Assembly (NCBI GenBank): GCA_002382525.1
Contig: DFYA01000312.1
Span: 1-18,841, forward strand
DNA length: 18,841 nt
Direction: 5' to 3'
DNA from: Opitutaceae bacterium UBA4094
Lineage (GTDB): Bacteria; Verrucomicrobiota; Verrucomicrobiia; Opitutales; Opitutaceae
This document shows, one piece after another, positions 1 to 7,316 of the stretch. The translations under genes were made by a program, and so were the position numbers. Positions within the stretch are counted from its first letter, which is position 1; each line of letters opens with the position of its first letter. The notes below the pieces were generated by a model. That model had not been told where the DNA came from, made no database searches, and saw only the letters and a list, made by a program, of their open reading frames with translations.

Positions 1-1430
1 TGCGGGAGTTTCGCCTGGAAGCCGGTCATGGCGAGGACGACGCCGCCGATACCCATCGAAGCGGTGAGGGAGGCTTTGATGAACCAGGAGTAGAAGGCGT
101 TGATCGAACCTTCGCGGCGGCGCGTGGTGTGTTGTTCGTCCCAGTCGGCCACGTCGGCTTTCATCGACGGCAGGAACATCCAGACGGCGCCGATGGCACT
201 CGATTCGAAGAAGCCGGAGATGATCTGGAGATACGGGTAGTTGGGGGTCATCAGCCAGTAGTTGAGCAGGTGGCCGAACATGCTCATGCCGAGCATGAGG
301 AGGACGACGGTGCGCTTGTCGTATTTCTCGCCGAGCCAGGCGAAGAGCGGGAGCATGGCGATGCCAGAGATGGCGAGCACGGTGCCCTTGACGCCGGCGA
401 TGGTGCCGGCCTTGAGCATGTCGCCGCCGCACACGTAGTAGATGTTCACGTATTGTCCGAGTCCGCCGATCGACGTGTAGCCGAGCACGAGGAAGAACGA
501 GACGCTGATGAGCGACCAGAGCGGGGTGCAACGGAGGGATTCGCGGACGCTTTGCCAGAATGGTTCGCGGGCCTGCTTGCTGGATTCCTTGGCGTAGTAG
601 CGCTCCTTGACGAAGATCGCCGGGAGGATGCCGAAGACCAGGATCATGAAGCCGATGACCCAGCACATGAGGCGCATGCCGGTGACGATGGGTTTTTCGC
701 CGAGGTGATTGCTGGCAAAGCTGTGGAGCCAGGGTTGGATGCCGCGCACAAACTCGGCGAACCATCCCGGTTTGCCGTCGAGGACGGTGAGATCGCCTTG
801 GGCGACGGTGCCGACGAACACGATGACGACGAATGCCCAGCCGGTGACGAGCGAGGTGAGTTTGGAGACGAGCGCCATGATGGCGGTGAGTCGCGTGCGC
901 TCGTCGTAGTTGGGCGTGAGTTCGAGTTGGAGGCCGTAATAGGGCATCGACCAGCAGGTGAAGCTGGTGAAGAAAATGATACCGACAAAGATGAGGTAGA
1001 GGGTGGTGGCCTTCTCGGCTGCGGACATGCCGAGGTGGCTGATGAACGGGATCCAGTCGGCGGCGGTGGCGAGCCACGAGGTGCCGTTGACGACGCTCTC
1101 AGGGAAGTGCCAGAGGATGGGGTAGAGGCACGCGGTGGTGATGGCGCCGACGAACATGAACGGGCGACGACGTCCCCAGCGCGTGCGGGCGTTGTCGGAG
1201 ATGTTGCCCATAATCGGGTCGGAGATGGCGTCCCAGGCGCGCAGGACCATGAGGACAAACCCGAGCGCGATGGGGCTGATGCCCATGCCGATGTTAAAAA
1301 ACGGCATCCACATGACGCTCGTCATGAGGCCGGTGGCGACCCAGTCGGTGTTCTGCCCGAGGGCGAACATGATTTTCTGGAAGAGCGGAATGCGATCTTC
1401 GGGAGCGATGCGGGAAGGCGTCGAGGACAT
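1..1430 (-). CDS. GPH-family (MFS_2) sugar:cation symporter, C-terminus cut by window edge
   Basis: This is an inner-membrane transporter of the glycoside-pentoside-hexuronide:cation symporter family, predicted to import a mono- or oligosaccharide with Na+ or H+. The visible 476 residues read MSSTPSRIAPEDRIPLFQKI at the N-terminus. They contain the family signature after the first helices, SDPIMGNISDNARTRWGRRR (about residues 70-89), and many hydrophobic segments separated by short charged loops. The frame is open to position 1, so the last part of the protein lies outside. The ATG at 1430-1428 is the first good start. It has no Shine-Dalgarno site, only a C-rich stretch. It lies 125 bases downstream of a strong terminator that closes the PEP-CTERM gene, so it probably has its own promoter. 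The natural role in this context is uptake of oligosaccharides released by the secreted hydrolases, then cleaved by the GH1 enzyme. The substrate itself is not readable from the sequence. Confidence 0.93.
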   Translation of the reverse strand, partial: MSSTPSRIAPEDRIPLFQKIMFALGQNTDWVATGLMTSVMWMPFFNIGMGISPIALGFVLMVLRAWDAISDPIMGNISDNARTRWGRRRPFMFVGAITTACLYPILWHFPESVVNGTSWLATAADWIPFISHLGMSAAEKATTLYLIFVGIIFFTSFTCWSMPYYGLQLELTPNYDERTRLTAIMALVSKLTSLVTGWAFVVIVFVGTVAQGDLTVLDGKPGWFAEFVRGIQPWLHSFASNHLGEKPIVTGMRLMCWVIGFMILVFGILPAIFVKERYYAKESSKQAREPFWQSVRESLRCTPLWSLISVSFFLVLGYTSIGGLGQYVNIYYVCGGDMLKAGTIAGVKGTVLAISGIAMLPLFAWLGEKYDKRTVVLLMLGMSMFGHLLNYWLMTPNYPYLQIISGFFESSAIGAVWMFLPSMKADVADWDEQHTTRRREGSINAFYSWFIKASLTASMGIGGVVLAMTGFQAKLP

Positions 1431-1555
1431 GGGGAGGAGGAATGCGCGCCGAAGGGGAAGCGCGTAAAAGGAGGCGGGAAGGCTAAGTCAGCGAAGCCGG
1501 TAGGGTCACGGAGGCCGGAGCGTTACACTAACGGCCCGGCCGGGAGCGCCGGGCG

Positions 1556-1584
1556 AAAAAAACGCCGCCCGGTGGGGGGCGGCG
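1556..1584 (-). terminator. Rho-independent terminator of the PEP-CTERM gene
   Basis: On the minus strand an 8-bp perfect GC stem (CGCCGCCC/GGGCGGCG, 1563-1570 with 1577-1584, 6-base loop) is followed by seven T (1556-1562). It lies 38 bases past the stop of the 2392-1622 gene and separates it from the transporter. Confidence 0.88.
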
Positions 1585-1621
1585 TGAGAGAGGCGGGCCG
1601 GATTGGCGGGGGCGCGTGAAC

Positions 1622-2392
1622 TCAGTGCGCGGCCGAGGCCCGCGGCTTGCGGCGGATCAGGGCGAGGCCGAGCAGGCTGGAGCCGGCGAGGGCGGCGTAG
1701 GAGGAAGGCTCGGGGATGGCGGTGACGTTCAGCGTCGGGCCGTTGAGCGTGGCGTGCTCCCGGGAGGCGAAAGCGCGAAGGCTTTTATTCTGCGTGGACT
1801 GATAGATGATAAACGTCGCGATGCCGTTGGTGTCAGCGTTGAGGAAGTCCACGAGAGCGCCGGAGGTGAACGAGATCTGTTCGGCGGCCACAGTGGAGGA
1901 AAAGGTGCCGAGGTTGATCAGATTGGTTTTGTTCAGGCCACCGTCGTTGTTGGGGTCGGTCGCAGTCGCCGCATAAGCCGAGTTGTTGAAAGTATAGGTC
2001 GATTCGTTGAAGTTTTCGTCGTCGCCCAGATCGGCGATCGCATAGACGACGAAGTCGGCGGGGTCGCCGCTGATTTTTTGGAGATCGAGGCTGACTTGGC
2101 CTGCGGAGAACGGAGCAGTGAAGAGTGAGAGGTCGAAGCGGATGAAAAAGAAGCGATCGCCGTCTTTAGGCATGCCGAAGCTGCCGCCGTCGTTGGCGGT
2201 AGCGAGGGAGGTCGCGGAGCCGTAGTTGGTGTTGCTGGCGCCCGATGTGGCGTGGAATTGGATATAGGTGTCGGCTGCGGCTTCGACGGTCTGCGCGGCA
2301 GCCGTGGTGGTCGAAAGGCACGCGAGCGCAGCGGCGAGGGCGAGGCTTGCGGTGAGCGGTCGGCGGGAAGTGCGGGGAGCGGGTTGAATCAT
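1622..2392 (-). CDS. PEP-CTERM sorted surface protein with DNRLRE/CBM96-like domain
   Basis: This 256-residue exported protein has an N-terminal signal peptide (basic ASRRPL-type start, then an Ala/Leu-rich core ending near AAAQ, residue 34). The middle (about 37-225) resembles the DNRLRE/CBM96-type beta-sandwich: it opens with ADTYIQF, then NTNYGSATSL, then FFFIRFDLS. These match the usual order 'DTYI...NYG...L...RFDLS'. The C-terminus is a PEP-CTERM signal: IPEPSSYAALAG, a hydrophobic helix, then the basic tail RRKPR. Such tails are processed by an exosortase and tie the protein to the envelope or exopolysaccharide. No exosortase is in this window. No catalytic residues are apparent, so a carbohydrate-binding or surface-coat role is inferred. 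TAGGA about 9 bases before the ATG is a weak ribosome binding site. A palindromic operator lies about 50 bases upstream of the start, shared with the two upstream hydrolase genes. Confidence 0.85.
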   Translation of the reverse strand: MIQPAPRTSRRPLTASLALAAALACLSTTTAAAQTVEAAADTYIQFHATSGASNTNYGSATSLATANDGGSFGMPKDGDRFFFIRFDLSLFTAPFSAGQVSLDLQKISGDPADFVVYAIADLGDDENFNESTYTFNNSAYAATATDPNNDGGLNKTNLINLGTFSSTVAAEQISFTSGALVDFLNADTNGIATFIIYQSTQNKSLRAFASREHATLNGPTLNVTAIPEPSSYAALAGSSLLGLALIRRKPRASAAH

Positions 2393-2438
2393 GGGTGAAA
2401 TCCTACCGACTTCGCCTCGTTCATCACAATCGACGGAA

Positions 2439-2456
2439 TGCGCAATTTGTTGCGCA
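2439..2456. promoter_or_regulatory. Operator-like palindrome upstream of PEP-CTERM gene
   Basis: The sequence TGCGCAATTTGTTGCGCA is a 7-4-7 inverted repeat (arms TGCGCAA and TTGCGCA). It lies 47 bases upstream of the start at 2392, in the 123-base gap after the GH5 gene. The same arms recur at 4289-4304 and 7264-7280. It is assigned to the neighbouring LacI regulator by inference. Confidence 0.7.
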
Positions 2457-2515
2457 GTGGGCGGGCGACGGAGCGGTGGTTGTGTCCTTGTTGATCGAGT
2501 GTTCGTGCAGGCGGC

Positions 2516-4231
2516 TCAGCGCAGGCGGTCGGGGGGCGGGAATCGCTTGCCGGCGAGGGCGTCTTTGGCGGGCTGGCCCCAGAAGGAGGTCGGCGTGTAA
2601 TCCCAGTCGGCGAGCATGCGCGGACTGGCTTTCGGGTGGAAACACCAGCCGGTCCAGTTGAGCTTGTGCTGCTGGATGAGGCCGAGCATCGCGGGCACCC
2701 AAGTCTCCACGTTTTCCTGATGCTCGGCCTTAATGAACTTCATCTTGTTCGCGTCGCCACCGACTTCGCCGAGGAGGATCGGGTGCTTGGCGGCGGCATC
2801 GAGAAACTTTTTCTGCCAGCCCTTTTTCCAAGGATAGACGTGGGAGGCATACATGATGCCGTGGCCGGAGCGGTCGGTGAGGGCGTAACCGCTGACGATG
2901 CCGGTGAGGTCGTAGGCGTAATCAAGACCGCCGATGACCACGATGTTTTTGGCTCCGGTGGCGCGCACGGTATCGAGCATCTTCTGCATGCCGGGCGACT
3001 GGTAACCGCGCTTGTTGTGGAGCTTTTCCTCGGGCGTGAGGAACGCGTCCTCGTCGCCGGCTTTTTTCTTTTCTTCGAGGAAGCCGCCGTCGCGCCAGAC
3101 GTCCCACTTGGTGCCGTGGGGTTCGTTGAGCAGGTCGAAGAGGACGGCGGGGTGGTTTTTGTAACGGGTGGCGGCTTCGGTCCAGAAGGTGAGATGTTCG
3201 GGGCGGGGCGCGCGGTAGTGGTGGAGGTCCAGGACGAGGTAGGCGCCCTTCGACGCGGTGAGGGCGACGGCTTGATCGATGAGGTCGCGGTAGGCTTGGC
3301 CGCCGTCCTTCTGGGTGTTCCATTTCACGCCCTTGCCGAACCAGTGCTCGGCTTTGACGGGCAGGCGGATGACATTGGCTTTCCATTCGTCGATGGCGGT
3401 GGTGATGGATTTGAGGACGCTTTCGCCTTTCACGCTCCATTCGAGGCTGGGGACGTTGACGCCTTGGAGCCAGACCTCGTGTTCGCCGTGCACGGTGACG
3501 AGGCGGTTGCCTTGCACGCGGAGCATTGGTGGGGACTTGCCGTCCGGGCCGAGCGTAAGCGGGGTGATGGCGGGGGCCGATGGCGGAGGAGCCGCAGGCG
3601 CGGCTTGGCGAACGACCTGCGGGGGAGGCGGGGCGGCAGGAGCCGGCGTAACGGTGACGACGGGTTCCGGCGCGGGGAGCGCCGTGATCACCAGATCATC
3701 GAGATCGAAGACGCCGCTTTTGATGCGGAGCAACGACGGTGTGAAGGTGAACGCGCGTGCATTGGGCGGCACGGAAAGGCGCGCGGTCTTGTTTTCCCAT
3801 CCGTCGCTGTTGCGGTTGAAAAAGGGGGTGCGCACGCCAGGCGCAAGGGTCTCGCCCTGCGCGTCAAGGAACTCCATGACGATACGGGCGTTGTCGCCGG
3901 GCGTGAGTTGGCTGATGCGCTGACGCCAGGTGAACTCGATCGAGCCGGTGCCGGGTGGCAGGGCGACCTCGGTGTAGAGCATGGTGAAGCTGCCGGGTCG
4001 CGGGAGGGTAAGTCGGATGAAGCGGTTACCGTCGTCGCTTTCCCACGAACCGCCTTCGGAAGGTCGCACCCAGCTGTCGGGCCAATCGTCACCATTGGCG
4101 TCCGTCTCCATGGAGGAGTTGATGACCAATGAGGTGGGGCTCGCTTGCGCGACGTTTGGGAGCGTGGCAGCGCAGAGGATACCGAGGCTAAGGACGCAGG
4201 CGCGGAGCGGCGGAAGGATGGCGGAAAGCAT
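2516..4231 (-). CDS. Secreted GH5 glycoside hydrolase with N-terminal jelly-roll domain
   Basis: A 571-residue secreted endo-acting hydrolase is predicted, of family GH5 (cellulase/mannanase superfamily). The ATG at 4231 is chosen because it begins a clean signal peptide (MLSAILPPLRACVLSLGILC, ending near AQA, residue 30). The frame extends 21 codons further upstream, but that stretch is not signal-like. Residues about 31-183 form a beta-rich domain starting INSSMETDANGDDWPDSW, like CBM4/9-type jelly rolls. A Pro/Ala-rich linker follows (about 185-225), then the (beta/alpha)8 GH5 domain. The acid/base glutamate is E370 in LLNEPHG and the nucleophile is E489 in LLGEVGG. A charged insertion of about 30 residues (EEKKKAGDEDAF region) follows the NEP motif. 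The subfamily is uncertain, so cellulase, beta-glucanase and mannanase all remain possible. The gene has an operator palindrome 58 bases upstream. No terminator follows it, so read-through into the PEP-CTERM gene is likely. Confidence 0.9.
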   Translation of the reverse strand: MLSAILPPLRACVLSLGILCAATLPNVAQASPTSLVINSSMETDANGDDWPDSWVRPSEGGSWESDDGNRFIRLTLPRPGSFTMLYTEVALPPGTGSIEFTWRQRISQLTPGDNARIVMEFLDAQGETLAPGVRTPFFNRNSDGWENKTARLSVPPNARAFTFTPSLLRIKSGVFDLDDLVITALPAPEPVVTVTPAPAAPPPPQVVRQAAPAAPPPSAPAITPLTLGPDGKSPPMLRVQGNRLVTVHGEHEVWLQGVNVPSLEWSVKGESVLKSITTAIDEWKANVIRLPVKAEHWFGKGVKWNTQKDGGQAYRDLIDQAVALTASKGAYLVLDLHHYRAPRPEHLTFWTEAATRYKNHPAVLFDLLNEPHGTKWDVWRDGGFLEEKKKAGDEDAFLTPEEKLHNKRGYQSPGMQKMLDTVRATGAKNIVVIGGLDYAYDLTGIVSGYALTDRSGHGIMYASHVYPWKKGWQKKFLDAAAKHPILLGEVGGDANKMKFIKAEHQENVETWVPAMLGLIQQHKLNWTGWCFHPKASPRMLADWDYTPTSFWGQPAKDALAGKRFPPPDRLR

Positions 4232-4288
4232 GGGGTAATGAAGAACGCTCACGGTGCGACAGACGTTGGCGGTAACAACGTCCAACGC

Positions 4289-4304
4289 GCGCAATTAATT
4301 GCGC
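4289..4304. promoter_or_regulatory. Operator-like perfect palindrome upstream of GH5 gene
   Basis: GCGCAATTAATTGCGC is a perfect 16-base palindrome in the 85-base gap between the terminator at 4317-4346 and the GH5 start at 4231. It shares the GCGCAA-N4-TTGCGC core with the sites at 2439 and 7264. Its AT-rich centre may overlap the promoter, which would suit repression, but no clear -35/-10 pair is visible. Confidence 0.7.
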
Positions 4305-4316
4305 ATGGTGAGCACC

Positions 4317-4346
4317 AAAAAGCCGGGGCGGAAAATCCGCCCCGGC
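4317..4346 (-). terminator. Rho-independent terminator of the 892-residue hydrolase gene
   Basis: A perfect 11-bp stem (4322-4332 with 4336-4346, 3-base loop) is followed on the minus strand by a T run (4317-4321). It lies 37 bases past the stop at 4384 and insulates the next GH5 gene's promoter. Confidence 0.9.
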
Positions 4347-4383
4347 CGCGAGGATCACCGATGGGGGTTGAGCGTATGCCGGT

Positions 4384-7062
4384 TTATTGGAGCACGGAGA
4401 CGCCGATATGCGTCACGCGCAGGCGGCCGACGAGCGAGGAGGACGTGGGGCTGACGTTGGTGAACACGACGGGCGTGTTGGCGTCGGCGGTGAAGCCGTA
4501 GGTCGTGATCGCCGCCGGGGTGGTGAAGACCTGTTGTTGCACGACGCCGTTGCTGGTCCACTGGATGTGGACGAGTTCGTCGCCGTTCCACTCGGACCAA
4601 CGGATCTCGTTGAGAACAAACCCACGCGTGGCTTGGAGCGTGAAGCTTTCACCGATGTTGAAGCGCCCCGTGGTGGCGTCGCCGACGCCGAAGCCGCTGG
4701 ACTCGAAACCGAAGTAGGAGTTGGCGGCGCCGCTGAAGTCGGGCGAGGCGGGGTTGTTGACGTTCACGCCGGTCTTGGGGGCGCCGAAGGTGAACGTGAC
4801 GGGCGAGCCTCCGGAGGTGAAGCCGCCGGAGAACGAGGTGACGCCGGTGGTGGCGCTCCACGGGGCGGACATCCAGGACTGGAGGTTGAACGGCGTGCCG
4901 GGGGTGAGCGCGGCGGCCGTGGTGACGATCAAGTCCTCGATGTAGGTGAGCTGGGTGTTCGCCGAGGTGGCGGCGGTAAAACCAAACACCGTGCCGGCGG
5001 GCAACGAGGACGGATTGCCGAAGCGGTTGGTGACATCGGCGATCGGCGTGCCGGTGGCGGCGGTGCCGGCGTAGACGCGGGCGCGCACGGTGCCGGCGGC
5101 GCCCTCGTAGTCGATGACGACGTAGCGGTTGGCATTGGCGTAGTCGGCGAGCGGCGTGGTGGACCAGCCCTCGACACTGGCGTCGGAGGCTCCGGCGAGC
5201 ACGGCGACTTGATCGGGGTTGTTGTCGATCTTCACGCCGAACAGGCGGTTGTTTTGACCGGTGTAGCCGAGGGCCTGACCGCCGTTGCCGACGGCGCCGG
5301 GGTTGGCGGAATAGACGCCGAAGACAAACCCTTCGCCGCGCGTGGTCGAGGCGGTGTCGTCCACGCGGAAGCCGAATTTGATCTGCGCGCGGCTGGCGGC
5401 GGCGGGCAGCGGTTGTCCGTTGAAGACGACGGCGGAGCGGGTGTTGGTTGTGGCGGAGGTGAGCTGCAAGCGTCCCGAGGCGACGACCGGCGTGAAGCCG
5501 ACTTGATACGTGGCCATGCCGGACGGCGCGCTGGCGAACGTGGTGTTGATGTGCGACGTGGTCGGCGCGGCGGGCGGGGCGGGCGGCGTCGGCGCGTCGG
5601 TGCGCGGGAACCGAAGGACGCTCGCGGTCATCGGCGCGAAGGAACGCGTGAACGTGGTGCCGTGCGTGGTGGATACGCCGACGTCGGGCGTGGCGGTGGC
5701 GGACAACGTGTAGAGCGTGGGCGCGGTGACCGGCGGGGCGTTGTTGATGGTGACGGTCGTGCTGTAGGTGTTGGTGTCGTGGCGATTCAAGACCTGCACG
5801 TAGAGGTAGGAATCGTCCTTCGACGCGGTGACAACGACATGGCTGTTGTTGCTCGTGTGGGAGACGATCTGGTCGCCGGTGAGGTGGCCGTGGATATAGG
5901 TCGCCCAATACGGGAAGCTGCGGGATTGGTCGGGTTTGTAGTAGGCGAGCTGGTCGTTGTATTTGTCGAATTTGAAGCCGGTCGTGAGGCGGCTGCGCGG
6001 GTTGTGGAGCGAGTAGTGGTTGGAGAGGAGGAACCACAGGCCCTGCGTGATGGTGTGGCGCGTGTTGGTGCCGCCATCGTTGGCGAAGAGGTTCATCTCG
6101 GTGACGCCGGTGCCGACGGTGGACGGAACGCCGCGGGTGTTCATCTCGGCGAGCAACTTGCCCTCGCCGCGACTGCCGGACTGCGCGGCGTTGAAGTGCG
6201 CGGTCTCAAAGGTGGCGTTGAGCAGGTTATACGGCGTGTAGGTGGTGGATTCCCAGCTGTAGATTTTGCCGTAGATGTGGCGCGTGACGATATCGACCTG
6301 GTCTTTGCAGGCGTCGAGGAAGTCGCGCATCAGCGTGTCGCGAAATCCGCCGAAACCGTAGTCCCAGCTGACGACCGGGCCGCAGAGCGTGACGTTGCCG
6401 CGAAGGCCGGAGGCGACGAGCTGGTTGTGCACGGCCTGGAAGGTCGCGATGTATTCGGCGGAGTTCTCGACCTGGTAGTTGACGTTGATGTCGGGCTCGT
6501 TGCCGACCTCCCAGATCTGATGGGTCATGTTGAAGGGCGGCGCCTTGTATCGATTAACCAGATACGCCATGTTGGTGGCGATACGCTGGGCGGTGGGCAC
6601 GGTGCTGCCGGACGGGTAGAGGTTGCCGTTGAGGTCCACGTATTTGGCATGGACGGCGGCGTCGCGGGTGTCGCTGTAGGTTTTGCCGATGTCGTTGATC
6701 GCCTGGAAAAACACGGGCACGGAGCCGGCGTTGAGGATCTGGGCGACGCGCGTGTCGAGCTGGGGGATGGTGATGGCGGAGGACGGATTTGAGAGGTCCT
6801 CCGGGTAGGTGGAGATGCGCACGGTGCCCATGCGCGCGGCGACGAGGTCCTCTCGGTAGGCGGGCGAGACGCTTTGCCAGAATTTGGACGGGCCGGTGTT
6901 GACGTTGACGCCCATCAGGCCGACGGGCACGTCGCGCACGACGCTGTTGGCGTTGATGGTGACGGAGGCGGTTTGGGCGGAAGCGCCGGGGACGAGCGCG
7001 ACGAACGGCAGGGCCAGCACAAACAGGCCGAGCCGGTGGATCAGGGGTGTTTTTGTATTCAT
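4384..7062 (-). CDS. Secreted clan GH-A-type glycoside hydrolase with two C-terminal beta-rich domains
   Basis: An 892-residue exported enzyme is predicted. The ATG at 7062 starts a typical signal peptide (MNTKTPLIHRLGLFVLALPF, ending near ASA). An in-frame TTG 64 codons upstream gives a Pro/Arg-rich non-signal extension and is rejected. Residues about 30-480 form a TIM barrel plus C-terminal beta-sandwich: VGLMGVNVN near the start, acid/base candidate E189 in WEVGNEPDIN, and nucleophile candidate E306 in LLAEMNTRG. This arrangement is shared by GH39, GH44, GH51 and GH79, and I cannot choose one. A Pro/Ala linker (about 485-503) leads to a concanavalin-like lectin/LamG-type domain (about 503-715). 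A final domain I do not recognise (about 720-892) ends in RLRVTHIGVSVL. There is no PEP-CTERM or other sorting tail. The gene is next to the LacI gene and has an operator about 200 bases upstream. A strong terminator follows. Confidence 0.82.
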   Translation of the reverse strand: MNTKTPLIHRLGLFVLALPFVALVPGASAQTASVTINANSVVRDVPVGLMGVNVNTGPSKFWQSVSPAYREDLVAARMGTVRISTYPEDLSNPSSAITIPQLDTRVAQILNAGSVPVFFQAINDIGKTYSDTRDAAVHAKYVDLNGNLYPSGSTVPTAQRIATNMAYLVNRYKAPPFNMTHQIWEVGNEPDINVNYQVENSAEYIATFQAVHNQLVASGLRGNVTLCGPVVSWDYGFGGFRDTLMRDFLDACKDQVDIVTRHIYGKIYSWESTTYTPYNLLNATFETAHFNAAQSGSRGEGKLLAEMNTRGVPSTVGTGVTEMNLFANDGGTNTRHTITQGLWFLLSNHYSLHNPRSRLTTGFKFDKYNDQLAYYKPDQSRSFPYWATYIHGHLTGDQIVSHTSNNSHVVVTASKDDSYLYVQVLNRHDTNTYSTTVTINNAPPVTAPTLYTLSATATPDVGVSTTHGTTFTRSFAPMTASVLRFPRTDAPTPPAPPAAPTTSHINTTFASAPSGMATYQVGFTPVVASGRLQLTSATTNTRSAVVFNGQPLPAAASRAQIKFGFRVDDTASTTRGEGFVFGVYSANPGAVGNGGQALGYTGQNNRLFGVKIDNNPDQVAVLAGASDASVEGWSTTPLADYANANRYVVIDYEGAAGTVRARVYAGTAATGTPIADVTNRFGNPSSLPAGTVFGFTAATSANTQLTYIEDLIVTTAAALTPGTPFNLQSWMSAPWSATTGVTSFSGGFTSGGSPVTFTFGAPKTGVNVNNPASPDFSGAANSYFGFESSGFGVGDATTGRFNIGESFTLQATRGFVLNEIRWSEWNGDELVHIQWTSNGVVQQQVFTTPAAITTYGFTADANTPVVFTNVSPTSSSLVGRLRVTHIGVSVLQ

Positions 7063-7091
7063 TTTTGGGTTACGGACAAAGCAGTGGCCCG

Positions 7092-7109
7092 GTTCGGCGG
7101 AGGCCGAAC
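7092..7109 (-). other. Perfect hairpin in leader of the 892-residue hydrolase gene
   Basis: GTTCGGC and GCCGAAC (7092-7098, 7103-7109) form a 7-bp perfect stem with a 4-base loop, 29 bases before the start codon at 7062. If transcription starts near the operator at 7264, this stem lies in the 5' leader. No T run follows, so it is not an intrinsic terminator. Confidence 0.4.
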
Positions 7110-7263
7110 GGAAGAGGCGGCGCGACGGGCGCGGGGGTGGGCGCGGAAGCGGAGCGGGGGTGACTCGACGAAAACCGGGCGGGTAACGGGTGGGGTGAAC
7201 GACTCGAGGGGTATCGAGTGCCGGGACGCTGGTGCCGCAATCCTCGGGCGACAAGGGCGGCTC

Positions 7264-7280
7264 TGCGCAATTTGTTGCGC
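7264..7280. promoter_or_regulatory. Operator-like palindrome between LacI gene and GH gene
   Basis: TGCGCAATTTGTTGCGC repeats 17 of the 18 bases of the site at 2439-2456 and has the same GCGCAA-TTTG-TTGCGC core. It lies 37 bases past the LacI stop and 202 bases before the GH start at 7062. It is the only site of the three close to the regulator gene itself. Confidence 0.7.
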
Positions 7281-7316
7281 CTGCTTTCGCCGAGGGGAAA
7301 ACGCGAACGAGCTCGG

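Noticed and set aside
129..1619. A 496-residue open frame on the plus strand
   Set aside because: It is antisense to the GPH transporter, whose own frame shows clear family motifs. The frame is a reverse-strand shadow rich in Asp, Glu, Gly and His.
4387..6792. An 801-residue open frame on the plus strand
   Set aside because: It lies antisense to the secreted GH-A hydrolase and has low-complexity Gly/Asp/Arg/Val composition with no recognisable domain.
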